Below, in pieces: positions 12,043 through 27,700 of a stretch of 64,000 bases of DNA. Positions within the stretch are counted from its first letter, which is position 1. Each line of letters opens with the position of its first letter. The notes beneath the pieces are model-generated. The model searched no databases and was not told the origin of the DNA. It was given only the letters and a program-made list of their open reading frames with translations. A program made the position numbers and the translations under genes. The stretch spans positions 45,614,112-45,678,111 of the forward strand of contig NC_052613.1 in assembly GCF_016545825.1 (NCBI RefSeq). Direction: 5' to 3'. This DNA comes from Eucalyptus grandis (taxonomy: Eukaryota > Streptophyta > Magnoliopsida > Myrtales > Myrtaceae).

Positions 12043-15000
12043 GGATATTATACTACCATTTTCATAGGCATGTCATCATACTCTAATTAATGAACGATTA
12101 GGAAGAGTAATCATGTTGTGTTCGGGTGTACTATAACTGTTGTGGGAAATAGATTAAATGCTTGTACTGTCGTAACTTGATGCACAAAATTAATTTTAGA
12201 ACTTTAAGCCCACGAAATTTGACAAGTTCTAAGTTGTAAATCACAAGCATCAGAAGCTACGGAATCTAGTGGCGTAGAAAAAACCATCAATTGTAAATGG
12301 GGCGTGTAGCACTATTACTCAACCTACTTCAATTTGCACAAGAACTTGATGCAGAAAATCCATTAGAATGCCATTGTACCCTTAAAGGTTGTCAAAAAAA
12401 AACTAAACCAGTGAATTTGATGCAGGTACAGAGAAGCGAACCACTCATGGTGGGTGTCGCTGAAACAGCCAGAACGTTTCAAATAACTTATTTAACTAAC
12501 AATAACCAAAACATCGAAACTAAACAATCAAAGGAAGGAGATCTTGTAGTGTTGTGGCTAGCTTTCGGTTCGTTGTGTTGGTTATTGTGGGTTTTGAAGA
12601 TGGCGGACGTAATGTGAGGGTTGGAATTAGTAACATCGTCTATTAGTGTTGGGCGAGGGGGTTGCATTGACTTGCAGATTCATTGTGTGACTTTCTGGGG
12701 TGGTTCGATTTAAGTGTTATTGATGCCTAGGGTTTATAAGATCCGGTTTGAGAGGATTTTGCTGTAGGCGCGATCGAATTGCAGGTGCGCTAAACGTTCT
12801 TTTGCTTTATTTTTAGTGAGTATCAATTGCTTGGATGGCACAAAGTTCGTGTATGGAATTTCCCTGTGCTGTCTGCTTGGTTCTGAGTATTCCAGCCTAA
12901 GTTTGCTTAGTGGGGATGAAATGCAGATGGTTGTGGAATGGGATGATGTGGAGTAACCTTATGTACGAAAAGATTCACCTGACAGGGTTAGACATCGAAA
13001 AATTTATGGGACTAGAGTATGAGCTAAAGGAAGTCCTTGTGGATTTAGCTATTGCTGCTAGCTGTAGTTGTGGACAAATGGCCTTCCGACATTTGAAAGG
13101 AAAAGCCTTTCTTTCGATCGTCAAAACATGAATTGCTTTTCCCCATTTGTTAGGCTCTGCTGTGAGCTGTGGATTGTGATTCATCTTTTCTGCACCGCAT
13201 AACGTGATTGATTTAGTAATTTGATGATGAATACAGTAGGAATATGGATTTGTGCCAGTCTCGATTTGGTTCACGTAAGATCAGACTCATGCTTGGAACT
13301 TTGCCAATTCTCATTAAGACGAAAAATAAGATGGCAACATGACTGTTTCATCAGATGCACTCCTTTGGGCAATTCGAACTGGACGTCAATGCAAGACTGA
13401 TTATTGAAAATGAATAAGAAATTAGGCTGTATTGGGGTCGGCACTAAAGACTGGAGCAGTTGAGTGTGTGAGAATTGAGGGTCACCAAAATGTATTTTCA
13501 TATTGAGTGGGAGGTTGATGATGGGTTGAGTTTGTATATTGGATCGACATCTGCACCCAGATCGCTTCTTCTAGGTCATATAAGCTGCAGTGAAAGTGGT
13601 CTCGCTACTCGCACCTGACTGCAAGTTGAATATTCTGAATTGCCCAGAACCTGGTATGCTAATTGAGGTCAACACAATTTATGCACACAATGGTTAAGAG
13701 ACTATTGTCAGTTGTAGGATGATGATTCTCCTTAGTTCACCTAGAGACTTTACTGAGCACCCGTGGGAGAGCACGGAGATTTAGCTTCTTGGGCTGTTGA
13801 TGTCCCTGTTGAAAGAAGATTTTCCATTAGCAATTTGAATAATCTGGTATTTACTCCAGCAAGAAAAATCTTATCTTGGTATGCTAGTGCATGGCTGAGG
13901 TATTCTGTTCTTTCAGCCGTCGTTACTTTAAGAATCAACCTTAGAGATGTATCTCTAATAATACGTATTCTTCCATGAACAAATGGTGCAAACTGCGACC
14001 TCCCTTTTCTCGAAGGTCGTGTCATGTGGATCCTCGGAGCATGTTCTTTCTGAAATCTGAGAACATCCTTTCTGCCGGATGCTCTGTATTAACTTTATCA
14101 ACTTATCAACTAAGTCTTTGGCCAATGACATGTAGAAAGATGATTCTCTTAGAGAGACTCTTTTAAAAGTGTCTTGATATTGCTTCAGGGGGATGTTACA
14201 TCCGATTCATGTCAATTCGACGAAGCTAATCTTTTCCATATGCTTGGCTTGATGAGTACTCCGATGCAAGTCCCATTACGCTGCGTGAAAGGAAATCTAC
14301 TGTAATATGTGCAGAGGGATCCGGTTTTGTGCCCCGTAACTCTTCTTGAACTGTCGATCAAAAAAAAGAAAAGAAAGTCTCCTTCAACTATACTGTTTTC
14401 ACTGTTCTACTTGTTTTCCCAGAGATTCAGTAGTTTTCGCGAATTGATACGGACCTTAAAAGAATGCATGCCCAGAGAGTGCGAAGCTATAAACCACACA
14501 CGTAGTCTTGGGTCCAAAATCTTCTTCTACTTTGCAATTAGGATTATCGCAGCAGCCAATAACCACAAGTTGCTAATAACCGCAATGCTCGCGGTAAGTT
14601 CTATGTTCGGGGGAGATGACCCGAAAGCAAATGAAATTCTTCAAAATCTTGTATGATGATATCATGGACAAATTTTATTATGACTAGTAATGTACAATCA
14701 CAGAATTATGGATAAGAGTTTTGAGAGTTTCTCTGAGGCAAGAGAACCTTGAGATGAAGATTGTGGTCTTTGGAAAGCGAGACGCAGAGTCCCATTCAAT
14801 GGCCGAGAGGAAAAGGCCAGCGTGCTGGGAAAATACGCCCATCTCTGATCTCCCTCTCCTCCTCTTAACCACTACCTCATGATGACATGCTAAATCAGAT
14901 TTATAAGTGGCACGCAATTAAGCAAACCAAGAATTGACCAACACATAATTCAACCGGCCCGATCCAGTTTACAAAGCACTCTAGTGACACTGTTTATCTC

Positions 15001-15710
15001 TTTACTCGATGAACTATATAATGTCCTTCAAACCACGCACGGTTTCATCTTCAGTTGTGATATTCCATGTGCGAGGTTTCCCTACTTAAATTTGACTACC
15101 AAAGAAAATTTTGGCACGTCCCAACGATCAATCTAAACAATGAATCCTATACAGAAATTCTGAATGAAAGGCCTCGTCATCATCGGGAGATCGTAGTTAT
15201 GACTTTTTGTTGGCATGTTGATGAATCGACATGTTACCATTGAAGTAAGCAGCCAATTAGACAGGGCAACATCCAAAACACACGCATACAGAGAGAACAG
15301 AGAAGAGGAGAATTTAGTAATATCTGAACTCCACTTGAAGATTTAATAACCAAGATTCGAGGTAATATCTAAAATTTGTAGGCTAGTAGAAAAGCAAGCC
15401 TCAACTACATTCAAGTTATTGGGCCAAATATTAGGTCCCAACCACTTTCACCCATCCATGTATCACAAGATTGGGTATTTACAGATTTACAGAAGAGATT
15501 ACCTGAGAGTATCCAGCGAACAGTTTGCAGGCTATTTATGACGCCAAGGTCAGCACCAAGTAGACTTGCATATCTTCATGCTTCAGAAGCAGCGACTCTT
15601 TTGCTTTCAAATGCAAGCATGTATAAGAGGGAGAAACGGCCAAAATGAGGAGCCACTTATAATTTTATTGAGCAAACATATGAGGCTCCAGGTGTCGACT
15701 ATAGATGCTT
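12043..15710. other. Unassigned stretch between copy A and MED23
   Basis: This is unique sequence of moderate GC content downstream of the MED23 stop. It has several plus-strand open frames of 60-115 codons (such as 12,297-12,617 and 14,309-14,656), but none shows a recognisable domain or a convincing splice chain. The 3' UTR of MED23 should lie immediately below 15,711. Confidence 0.4.
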
Positions 15711-18700
15711 TCATTGTCCTGAATTTTGTGCAAGCTTCGGGTGGGTGGCGGCATAGATGGAAGTGTTTATGTCAGGTTTCAAGTGAGAAAAAAGGTGCTG
15801 CACGTCTGGTCTAAGTCTCTCGGATGCTTTACCAAGGAGAGCAAGTACCTCAGGTCTGGGCTTGCTGTTCGCCTGCACAGGTCCTCCCTGACCTTCATAA
15901 TGGACGACATGATGGCTGGTAGAACAATTAAGAAGACATCCATTAGGCAGCAGATGCAACTCTCATTTCAGCATACATTTAATTAGAGGAGAAAAGATAC
16001 TACTGCTTGCAATTCTGGTGAAAAGAGAAGTAAAAGATTTGTTATGGATAAAATTTTGAACCAAAGTTTGGGATAAAATCATGAGTCTTCCTATATACAA
16101 AATTTACGATGATATGTCATGCGCATGCAAAGAATTGTCAAATTCTAAACTGAGCACCTTATGGGAAACGCTATAGAGTAATTAACCGAAGCACTTCTCC
16201 AAAACCTCAAGCACCAAAAACATCTGCAATGTTCTGCCTGGATAACCATACAAAAGGAAAAACCACTTACAGGAAATCGATGAGATCCTTTATTTCTGAT
16301 GCTTCAACGTGGTTTGAGGGTTGTGAGTTCTTCCCAAAGACATCCACCAATGTGGTTAACAACAATGTAAGTATCTGGAAGTGAGAAGAATAAGAAACAA
16401 CTTAGTTTAATAAGTAGGTGCAAAATACCACCTAATAGATCAAATTAATGACGCGCAGAAAGAGTTGACAATCACAGATAATAGATTGATAGAGAATCAT
16501 GAAAAATGACCATTTATACATAGAATACACCTTTAGGCTGCGTTTGACTCAGGATAAAATTTGGGATAGGATATGATTTATCCTATCTTATGTTTGGTAC
16601 TTGCTCAGGACAAAATGAAGTCGGATATAAGGGGAATATAAGCCGGATAAAATTATCCATGGGGAAAGTGGGATAAAGATAGATAAGATTTATAACGTCC
16701 ATAATAGAAAAGTTATTTTTCTCGAATAACAAACTTATTAAATTAACAAAATTGAAGTTATATTTCAATATAAATAATATTTTAATTCTAATTTAAGAAA
16801 TTAAAAATAAAAAATAAAAAATTATTTTTTAAATTTTAATCTTATATTAATTTATATATTCAACATTAATTCTATCTTATAATGTACATTCAATCTTTTA
16901 ATTTTTTTTCGTCGAAAATCTTTTAATTATATATTTATATTTATTACATATTTTAGGTATATTAAAACAGTTTACTATTTGATAAAATTTTATTAAAGAA
17001 TGATGGAAGGGGAAAAAAGAAATAATAAAGAAAATAATTTAAAAAGATAGGAAAAATAAAATAAAATAAAATAAAAATATATTAGAGAATAGTGTCACGA
17101 GAGATTTTTATCATCTCAGTTCATGAATTTTAGGTTCATTTACAATGATATGCCATTTATATCAAAAAAATGTACATGATACGATGTGAATATATCCGAC
17201 CTTAATATTGCAATTCACCAAATAATTGATAATATATAGAAAAATTCCAGAATTTCATATCATATCCTATCCAATACTATCCTGATTAGAAATCCGGACA
17301 ACTAAATATAGCCTTAGATTATTGTACACCGTAATTTAATGAACACATCAAAGTTCTACTGTTCATGTTCTCTCCCTTAGTGAAAAATAAAATGACTTCG
17401 AGAGTATCATACATTAACTGATAACACTTAATAAGTACACAGCTTTACATTCACTATTGCTGAAACACCATCTGCATTAAGTACTGTCGACATAACGATG
17501 AGTTTTAAACAAACACTGATTACGATTACTTGAAAAATGCAGCATCCTGCCATAAGACTTTGGAAAGAACTCACTAGGGTTTGAAGAGGAGGAGGATCAG
17601 TAAGTATAAAAAATAAAAGCGCAAGTAGGAACTTAAAGAAGAATATTCCAGTTATCAAGCATGCTCCTGAAAAAGTCTCCTTTGAAGCTCAGAGTACAGA
17701 GCATGATAAAGAAGATGGGAAGACAACTTCAACGAACAAAAGCAATAAGTCAACTTATCCCATTGTCTTGCACATCAAACCAATTATAGGAATCAGGACA
17801 TTTGTGTCATCAGAAAATGTTTCTTGTAATTAGTCATTTAACCTTAACATATAGGGATATGACCAAACTGGTATAGCTTTACACTAGACAAGCAAAAAAC
17901 AAAAATATAAATGACAAGGTTGACAGCTGAAATAAAGAAATGACACAATAGAAGAAAACTCACTATCTGGGCTATAGACATCAACACGGTTAATTTTTTT
18001 TAAAACTTCAATCTTATGAAATTATCACTGCAAAAGGCATTCTATCTACTATAAGACCGCGTGAGAGAGGCTAGTGCTTTGTTACTCCACCCTCTCAACT
18101 CTTAAACGTGGCAAAAGGGAAGGATAGATTCTGTTTTATGTTTCCTGTCTAACCACTCAAACTTTGTGATTGTGAGATAACTTCATTTTCCTTCAAAACT
18201 TCCAACCTTTAAGAAGAAAAAGTTTAAAGATCCACGAACTTCTTACCCTATTCAAGTTTTAATTCTGATTTTGTTTCTCAACTAATAAATAGTAAAGAAA
18301 CATACTCGAATGAACACTGAGCTTCATTTCTCTATGTCGCATTTTCCACAGAAGTATCCAAATAGAAGAAGAGGGATCACTTCCTTTACCTTGTTGAAAA
18401 GGGAGTGAGCATTGGCAAGTCTTGGAAGCAATGGACCCATTATACGAAATGCTATTCTCAACATTGCAACGGATGTAATTGGTCTGAGGTGTTTGATGAT
18501 TGCTTGTGCCCCATCCAGCCATTCTTGCGGGAGATTACTAAAGAAGGAATGAAGCAGCGCAACTATGTTACCTGGATAGTGCATGAAAGGACAATTATCA
18601 GAATAGCAAACAAATGCAAGCTCATGCTCTGGACCATAACTCATGGACATCCTGGATTTGGAACTAAATAATAAAAGAAGATTCATTTGAACCATTAATA

Positions 18701-21700
18701 TATAGAATCGACTGAGAATTCACTGAATCCACTTATCAGGGCCTTCTTTATTGGAACTAAACTTACTTATTCTAGGTTTCAGGATTTTTTTTCATTCAAT
18801 ATTGACACACGTGTAGAATACAAATCACACAAGCACACATACAGATCAGTACCATTATCCAGATATTCGTGATGGACATGGGTTGGGTTAATTATGATTT
18901 GAGAGTCCACCAAATAAAAGTCAGGTAAATAACAGCAACACATCATGAATTTTACATGTCAGGCTGAGTATATGTAGACCGCACAACAAAATGAAGAGTC
19001 GTTTATTAAATTGCAACATCAAGGAAGACAGTCAGTTAAAATTGACCCAATGTTTTCAGTGGAAAATCCCATGTAGAATCATTACTAACCGGATGATCAT
19101 AACCTTGCATGCTTAAGTTGAAATTAGTCCAGTGTAAAGAAAACCAAGAGCTCATAAGGACAATGATGCACACAAGGACATATTCCACCTATGGATTTAT
19201 TACACTGACTGTTTTTTGATTTGTTTACAACATATGATAATTGCATGAAAATGGAGGTGAACAAAAATTTGGATGGTAAATATTTCAACATTTTATAATT
19301 CTTGTATGTAGAGGAGGAAATTTTTTTATAAGTGGGCATTTTCTTTGCATTCTCCTCTCCCATCATGTTTTCCAAACATAGTATTAGGGTAATATAATCA
19401 TATTACAGTTGCTTCTAACAAAAACCATGAAGAGGATTTTTAATGTAAGGCGAAGTTAAATTTTAAGCAAAGGTGGACTTGTTTGCTGAACACTATTTGA
19501 GGGCATGCATATGCAAAAGGTGTCCCTAACTACTGCTGAGAATCTGACCCCAAAAAAAAAAGAGCTACTGCTGAGAAGGTATAGTAACGTATGCATACCA
19601 ATGGCAGTTGGGGTATTATCTTGTGCAGCCCAAGTTGGATCCAACAATGCATACCCAGCAGCAGAGTCTAGTTCAGCCAATGACCTCTTTATATCAGTCA
19701 GCCACCAACTGTCCTTAATTACGCGCGTAGCCTCCAAATAAAGTTGCGAGTGAAATTCAGTGGGAAGCTGAGCTAATAGAAGACCACAAGCTTGGATCAA
19801 CAAGCAAGACGGTTGTTGACATGCATAAGCACTTCCCCAGACAAAGTTAGAGGTACTTAAACCAGAAACTGAAGGAGTAGATCTGCTTGCACCCAAGGAA
19901 TCTGTGCTTCCACCTGAAGGTGAAGTTGGTAGGACTGAACCTTGTCCAACGCCATTTGGAGCTCCATGCAGACAATTACTAGATTGAATTAGGGTAGGTT
20001 GGATGTTAGCAACAATTTGAACTAGGGATGACACAATTTGAGATGCAGATACAGGAAGTGAAAGCAGCTCTATCACAGCAGTTTCAAGAACCAGCTGAGT
20101 GTGTGTGCCGGGATCTTGAATTTGATAAAATGCCTTTTGACCTTCTGAGGCACTCATTTGGCCAGGTTGGGCTGGCAAAGCTTTGTTATGCGGGGCTCGA
20201 GCTGAATTGTTTGAAGTATCCCCAACAGAAACAGATTTTGCGTCACTACTCAATGGAGGAATGACATGGTTGACCAGACCCATTAGCAGAGTAGCAAAAT
20301 AATCCAGAGGTGGGCACATGACAGGATTTGAGGAACTAATGTGTTGTGGGAATGACTCAGAAAGTGGAATCTGGAAAAAAAATCAAGTCATCATGGTTGT
20401 AGAGACAGCAGCATTTCAAAGGATTAAGATATAAAGAGGATATTCACCTTGCTAAGATCAAGTACTTTCAGAATTCGGACAATGAGCTTCCCAGGAAGAT
20501 GACCATAGAAATATGCGAGTATGTCACGAACAAATGTGAATCGAAAAGGGTGATAAGCTAGAAATGGAGAGTAAACAGCCAGGACTGCTTCAGCCTGATC
20601 CATGGCATCATTTTCAATCAGTCTGTAAACAATAAGGGGGATCACGGGAAGCAACCGGGCTGCAATATCATCAAAAAATGGGGGATACCTGCATCATCAA
20701 GCATCATTTGCCCAATTAACTAATATCAACATAAACTGTTAGAATACAGTCCACAGAAGCATCCAGTAACTACCGGGAATTAAGCTCAATGACCATGCAT
20801 CACTGTAATTCGGAACCATCACGTAGTATAGCTTACACTACTCTAAAAATTGCTGCAGTAAAAGTTAAAGCTGAATTAAATATATCCAATAACAGTTGGG
20901 GTACAGATGAAACCAGCTTTCAAGACTTCCTTGAAAAAGGAGTTCATGATGAAAGTTCTCAGTCCAAGTAAAATGAATGCAGCACAAGGCACAAAAATTT
21001 GATCATTCAGACTCTTACCACGAAGATCATCTATATTGTCCCTATGATTAGTCCTATTCAATAATAAGAGGACATTGTCGATCCATCCTACAAGAGCTTC
21101 ATTGCATGTGCATAGCCGCAAGACTAACTTAATTGGAGATTTGTAAGCCGAAGATCGAGAAAGCTCCAGAAACCCAGAATCCAATTATAAATGGTGAGAT
21201 GAATTATGCCCTAAAAGCTTTCAGAAACCTATTTTTGGAGGACTAACAATTCAACTAGCAACTCTCGAGTGGGTGAGGAACACTACTCTAAAGAAAAATG
21301 AGTGAGTATCTTCTCCTACAAATTAGTTATTTCGGCTCTTCCCCTTTTCCCTGTACAGAGAAAAAGTGAATATTGAATTGCCTTCTGTGACTGCGTGCCT
21401 TCGAGAGGGACTACAATGGATTAGCTTGATTCAGTATAAAGACAATGGATATAGTTTCAAGGGTTCCGAGAAAGATTAAGATCTAGTACATAACAAACAT
21501 GTAAACAGTGATAAATAGTAAGGAATCCTTGAAACAGAAATTTTCGTTTTATCTAATCCAGATTTCACCCTAGTGAATATCCAATTCAAGAGGAGACAAC
21601 TTAGATTGATCTGATGTAAAAAAAAAAAAAAAGTGATGCAATATGAATAAGCATCTTGAGGAAATGAAACTAAAATATAGTCACCAAGTCCCTGCGTTTT

Positions 21701-24700
21701 CAACTTAATGAACGTAATGCAACAGATTGGCCAAATGCTAATCCAACCCATGTAAGTCCCTATATTGACGAAGGACTAGACAAACTGGTTTCATTCATTA
21801 CTCAGACAGACAGGAAGAGTGGAAAAAGAGGTTTCTTTGCCAGTTTATTTACATGCTATGGAGGATTCCTGCATTGAAGACTTCAAACAGATTGAGACAT
21901 TCACACAAGACATCCATTCATTAACTAATTACTAGACTTTGACCACATAAAGAAAAGGTTTATACTTGAGAAAACCAGGGGTTGCCTATGATAAGATCTA
22001 TAATTATGAGGGACAGCAACTAATCACTTAATCCTTGTGTTACTGTAGCACTTAAAACCTACTTGTGTAAGAGTATTTTAGATGCTTCTTTAGAAATCTC
22101 TTCTTGAAAACAGGCCTTTTAAGAAAAGGAAAACTGGAACTAAAATACACACTCCTGCGTACTTTTTACAAATATTTTCTATTGAAACAAATGCACATGC
22201 TAGTTCTTAATCATACAGTGTAATAAGGGCAATTTTTAATTGTTGATCATCCAAAATTAACAAAATTGGGGTAAGTCAAATTTACTTTTAAACTTACAAT
22301 TAACAGGAAATGGTTATTATCTAAAGATTAACGAAATACATCGCATCTCCATCTGAGATTAAAAGAGCAAAAATCCAAATCCTTCCTAACGTGCCATCAA
22401 AGAGGATGATAATGCCAGCAAGTTTACCGATCTTTCCACGAGAGATGATTCCCAAGCGCTTTTTGCAGTTCAACACGCTTAAAAGTTCCAGTGTAAGTCC
22501 AATGTTCCGGAGGTCCACGATTCAAAATATATTGTTTCACTCTTTGTTGAAGTTCTTGTCGGTCAAGAAGGCTGATCTGGAGCATAATGCTTGTTAATGC
22601 CATCGAAGTAAAAATTCCTTTTTTGATAAATAAAGAATTTATTTATAGGGACAATTGTTCAAGTAGCTGGAAACTTAAAAGACAAAGCTACGTCGAAAGG
22701 ATTGAAACGTGAGACCATAAACACTTGAAGTCCACTATACAAGCAGACCAGTGACTCTTCTTATTTCTCAAACATATCAGACACTATTTCTTATGACTTA
22801 AATGGGACCACCAGACTTTAATCAGCTTAGCAGCAAGTCAAACACATCATGGGATTGGTCAAGACTTTTTGGCCAGGCACCCAATGCTCAGCGTGGGCTA
22901 AATACAAAGTTGCAATCTAGAAAATAACAAATTATTAACCATTTCAGGGCCTACACTTGTTTTTCAGCTTGCGCCAAAATAGGCCACCTGAAGGACTGTC
23001 TTCAGAGCCAAGCTTTCCTCAAGCTTCCCCACTGAGAATGTCTACTTGGCAAGTTGTGACTATGTATCAGATGGTTCATTTTTCTAAATTATCACTTGTT
23101 TGAATCCAGGTTTTCTCCATGCCTTGATAGCACCGACGTATAAAAAAGACAACACAGTCTTCTAATCTTGACTTATCCGATGAGAAGCTTCAAGCTTTCA
23201 CTTTTTAAAATTCTTCAAATTATGATCAGTAACATTAAAGAATTTTTAAACTACAGTGGAACAAGGTATTGAAACAATGACCACTTCTCATGAAATAGAA
23301 GATTGCTGAGGCAAAAGCTAAGGCAGCTCTCTACTAAGCTAAGGGGAGATGTGTCAATGGAGTAAGAGGACAATAGGAAAGGTAGGTAATAATGAGGTGG
23401 GGAGAAGCATCAAAAGCTAAGCCAAATCAAAGATAGGAATAGATGTTTCTATTACAAGATGGCGAACCTCCCACTTATAACAGAAAAGAAGATTGACAAT
23501 CGTCAAACAGCAAGGTATTTCATATGGCTGAATCATCATGGTGAAAACTTATAAAGCAACTAAACATTCCTTGAGAGTAAATAAACTACATGACAGACTC
23601 TTGCATAATAACAGTTGAAAGACATCATAATAAGATTACTTCTGACCTATAATTTTAACCATTAGGTATAACGTCAGATGCAATTGATTGTAATACCATC
23701 AATACCATAACATCATCAACCATAGCCTTGTCATATCATTTAATTCTAAAAGAGCACCGCCGTGTTCACCCTCTGTACTAGAGCCCCAGCTAACTGATAT
23801 ATAACGTGCCCCCTTGAAACCGTTGATTTAAAGACCACGCTAGCAAGAAGCGAAAATAACCTGATTTGATTGGGGGGCAGAGGAAGCAATATAGCAGACC
23901 AAATATGATCTGATAAGTGGACATAAGCAATTGCAACGAAAAGTACAAATATAAGATTTAGAAAGTTACCACAATGCGTAAGGCATGGGGGTCATCATCA
24001 CGGTCAATAAGTGCCAGTAGTAGTATGTCCAAAGGAAGCAACTCATGGGTCCAAATCAGAAATGCAAGGTTGGTACTTGTTTTGAATAAGAGGTCCTGAA
24101 AAGGAAGAGCTGCACATGGATCAAAATGGATGCCCGCATTTTACAAGTAGAGAGAGAGAGAGTTCTTATGCACTTGAAATCTCTAGAAAGTTCAAATTAG
24201 AAGACCTGCATAAAATGCCCATGTTGAAGTTCCATCTGAATTTGATGAAGAAGAACATCCACCATGGTGTAGATATTAGCAGTCACTTCCTCAGGAGAGA
24301 ACTCCCTCAACACACGCACCTTTTATCCAGAACACACACATGTAGGTTATAGAGAGAGATTGAAGGAGTACTTATTATTATTGAAATAAACTAGGCCAAA
24401 AACCTATTCTGCAATTAAGGAAACATGCAACTAATTAATTAGCACCACATGGCAACATGCAAAGTGCTGTACGGCTTGCGGTAATACCAGATTCGCAGTG
24501 TTAATGTTTTCGGGATGCCCACGCATCAGAATCCACGCTCCAGCACATAAATATTGACGATGCTGAGGAAAACTATGGCTAATATAGGTTGTCACATAAT
24601 TAGGTTCTCCAGATGGCGAAAGAAGCTGGGTGCATTGGTTTATGACTGTTGTCTCTGCCTGGGGAAGAAAAAAAAAAGGAACAAAGTTAAAGCAAACCCT

Positions 24701-27700
24701 GAAATTTGAAAACTAGTAATGACCATAGTGCAAATGAAGAGTTTAACCTTATCCTGAGAAATAATCTACAACACTGATAGCTAAAAACTAAGTATGTCCG
24801 AAAGCCTCTCATGCACAATTTTCAGAACTTTCCCGAACTTATATTGCACTGTACATGAGTAAAACAGGGACCTAGTAGAATAAGAGAACTAATATGTCCA
24901 ATAACAGGCCTGTTAAATGAAAAGCTAAAGCATGTCTCCCACATTTAAGCTTTACCAAGAGGACATTTAAATACATGAACAAGATGCACATGTTGGCTGT
25001 ATAGGTTAATTTAGCTTGTAAAACAATCATTGCAAAGAAAGCCTTAATTATTTCCATTTTTGACCCATATGCTAGTTTTGAGATTGTTAAAGTATCATAT
25101 ATCACTTGTCCACAGGTTTAGATGAGCCTCATACTCAAGTGATCCCTCCACCAAATGACTTAAGCTTTTGGGTTGGACTTTCTAACATCTAGGTTATTCC
25201 CCAAGTTTGATACGCATGTGAGCCTCCTCATTTCTAAATTCCATATGTTGTTCTTAGCCTGGTTTGCATGTGAGAGAGTGTTAAAGTATCCCGAATCACT
25301 CGTCTATGAGATTTAGATGAGTCTTGTATTCGCGTAATCTCCTTCCACCCAATGATTTAAGCTTTTGAGACTTTCCAACAAAGATTAGCAATATGACAAA
25401 CATCACATTAACAGAATTTCTTTCTCAAGATATCATGAATTCAAACCCACCCTTCCAAAACACATGCGAACCTATATCTTAGCGGGAGAATTACCAAAAA
25501 AGTCTTAAACCTATTGTAATTGTGTCAATTCAGTCATAAATTTTTTTTTGGCCAATTTAGTCCTAAACCTTTTACAATTGTACCAATTCAGTTCATCCCA
25601 CCAAAATTGGCCGGTCGAGCTAACGTGAACGCCGGCCGGGGACAGCTGGCCGGTGAACGCTGATATGGAAATTTTTTAATATTTTTTTATTTATATCAAA
25701 TTTTTAATTTTTTAAATTTTTAATTTTTTTTTTTTTTTTTTTTTTCCCCACCTTCTTCTTCCTTTGGCTAGCCGGTGGCCAGAGGCGAGGGCTGGCGAGT
25801 CGCCGGCCACTGGCGAGGCTTGCCCCCACAAACCATTGGCAAAGGCAAGCCTCGCCCAACGACGGCGGCCTCGTCGGCCACCAGCGAGGACCATCGCAGA
25901 TCTCAATGGCATCCCCAAAAAGGGTGCGGGCGACGGGCGAGTCCGAAGGGGGCGGCAAGGCCCTGGCCCAGGTCGCCAACGACCAGAAGCGCAAGAGGTC
26001 GCAAGATCTGGCAAGGCTCGGCCTTGCCCATCCATGGCGAGGTCAAGCCTCGCCGTCCAGATCTGGCAACAGTCCTCGCTAGCAACCGGCGAGGCCGCTG
26101 TCGTTGGGCGAGGCTCACCTTTGCCAGTGGCCAACAGGGGCGAGCCTCGCCAGCCAGAGGAAGAAGAAAATGGGAAAAAAAAAAGAAAAAAAAATTAAAA
26201 AATTGCCACATCAGCGTTCGCTGGCCAGCTGTTCCCAGCCGGCGTCTATGTCAGCGCCAGCCAACCAATTTTGGCCGAATTGACTAAATTAGCACAATTG
26301 TAAAAGAATTAGGACTAAATTAGCCCCAAAAAAAAGTTTAGGACTGAATTGGTACAATTGCAATAGGTTTAGGACTTTTTTTTGTAATTTTCCCATATCT
26401 TAGCTCATCCATAGACTGCAAACTACACTAAAATTCTAAGATGTAGAATCAGATCCAAAGGCAACCATTTTGTCAGCTAAATACAAGCACACTGAATGAT
26501 CCCTGAACAATATAACACTCGGAAACAGTAGAATCATATGCCACGAGACTCCTCATGCCTAAGGCAATAACTGGTGATAGAAATGGGGTGTGGAAAACAT
26601 ACACGGGAACAAAAGAATTTTATAGTCAAAAGGTAGTAAAATCCTGTGAAAGTCCTCCATATAGTGCAAGGAACGAATGATACTAGACAAAAATGCAATA
26701 TTATTTGAAATAATTATGGCTAGGAAAAGTAGAGATAACAAAGATCTGAAGTTAAAAGGGTTTTAAGTTTTATGATGAACCTGCTGCCATGCTTGAATGA
26801 CAAGGCCCTTCTTATCAATTCGCCCTGCCAAGGCATCGCGAAGCACAGAAGGGAAATAGCGTAGTGTCTTTTCCGACCATGTATGTTGACTAGTTGCTAG
26901 TATTTGTTCTAGCATCGTTTGAACATATAGAAGGTGATCAGCATCAGCAACACCACGAGTTTTAATGAGTATTGCTAGGGTAATGACCGTCATTCTATTC
27001 AGAGTTTCAGTAAATTCAGTTGGACCCTGCCAAAAGAAATATTGGCAATAAATTAGATTAAAAAAAAAAAAAAATCTTTGGCATTTGAGATCATGGGAGT
27101 AACCGGCAAGAAAAGATAACACACCAGATAATTAGTTCCACGTTTACCTAATATTTTACTCACCTTCCCTTCCCTTTTCACCGAAAAGAAATCTCTCAGT
27201 GAGAAAATTACATTCATGCATAAGTTCTCAGTCAATCTAAATACACGATGATCCCCACGCTTCCCTTTGAGAGCAGCAATAATTTTCGTGACATCATACA
27301 TCAAAGCTTTGGTTTTCCCTTGGTATCTGAAAAGAAAGTTTGATCCAATGACTATGGAGAAAGATTGAGATTGATCAAGAATTGGAGCCTAGAAGTTTCA
27401 ACACTGAACGATCATCAAAAGGAATAACTACAGTTAAGCACACCGTAAATACTATGGAAACATAAGATATTCTATGGACCAATCAGAATTACCTGTAGAG
27501 AGGAAGTAAGCGATAGTTCAAAATTTCAAATAGCAAAATTGTAACTCCGGGCTTACTCAACAAGGCCGGATTTCTCTGAGCCAAATGCTGCAGAAAATGG
27601 GACATAGTCATGTCACCTCAACTAGGTAGAACTTTGCATTAAAGATTAGGCATACTTATTACTTAGACTGGGTGAAAGAAGTGCCTACACTGATGTGAGA

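Noticed and set aside
12297..14656. Plus-strand gene between copy A and MED23
   Set aside because: Short frames do not join into a recognisable protein, and splice signals are not convincing. A non-coding transcript cannot be excluded.
25704..26290. Overlapping open frames of 96-170 codons on both strands
   Set aside because: They lie in the GC-rich cassette of a MULE. Open frames in all registers come from few AT-rich stop codons, and the peptides are low-complexity Arg/Ala/Pro/Gly.
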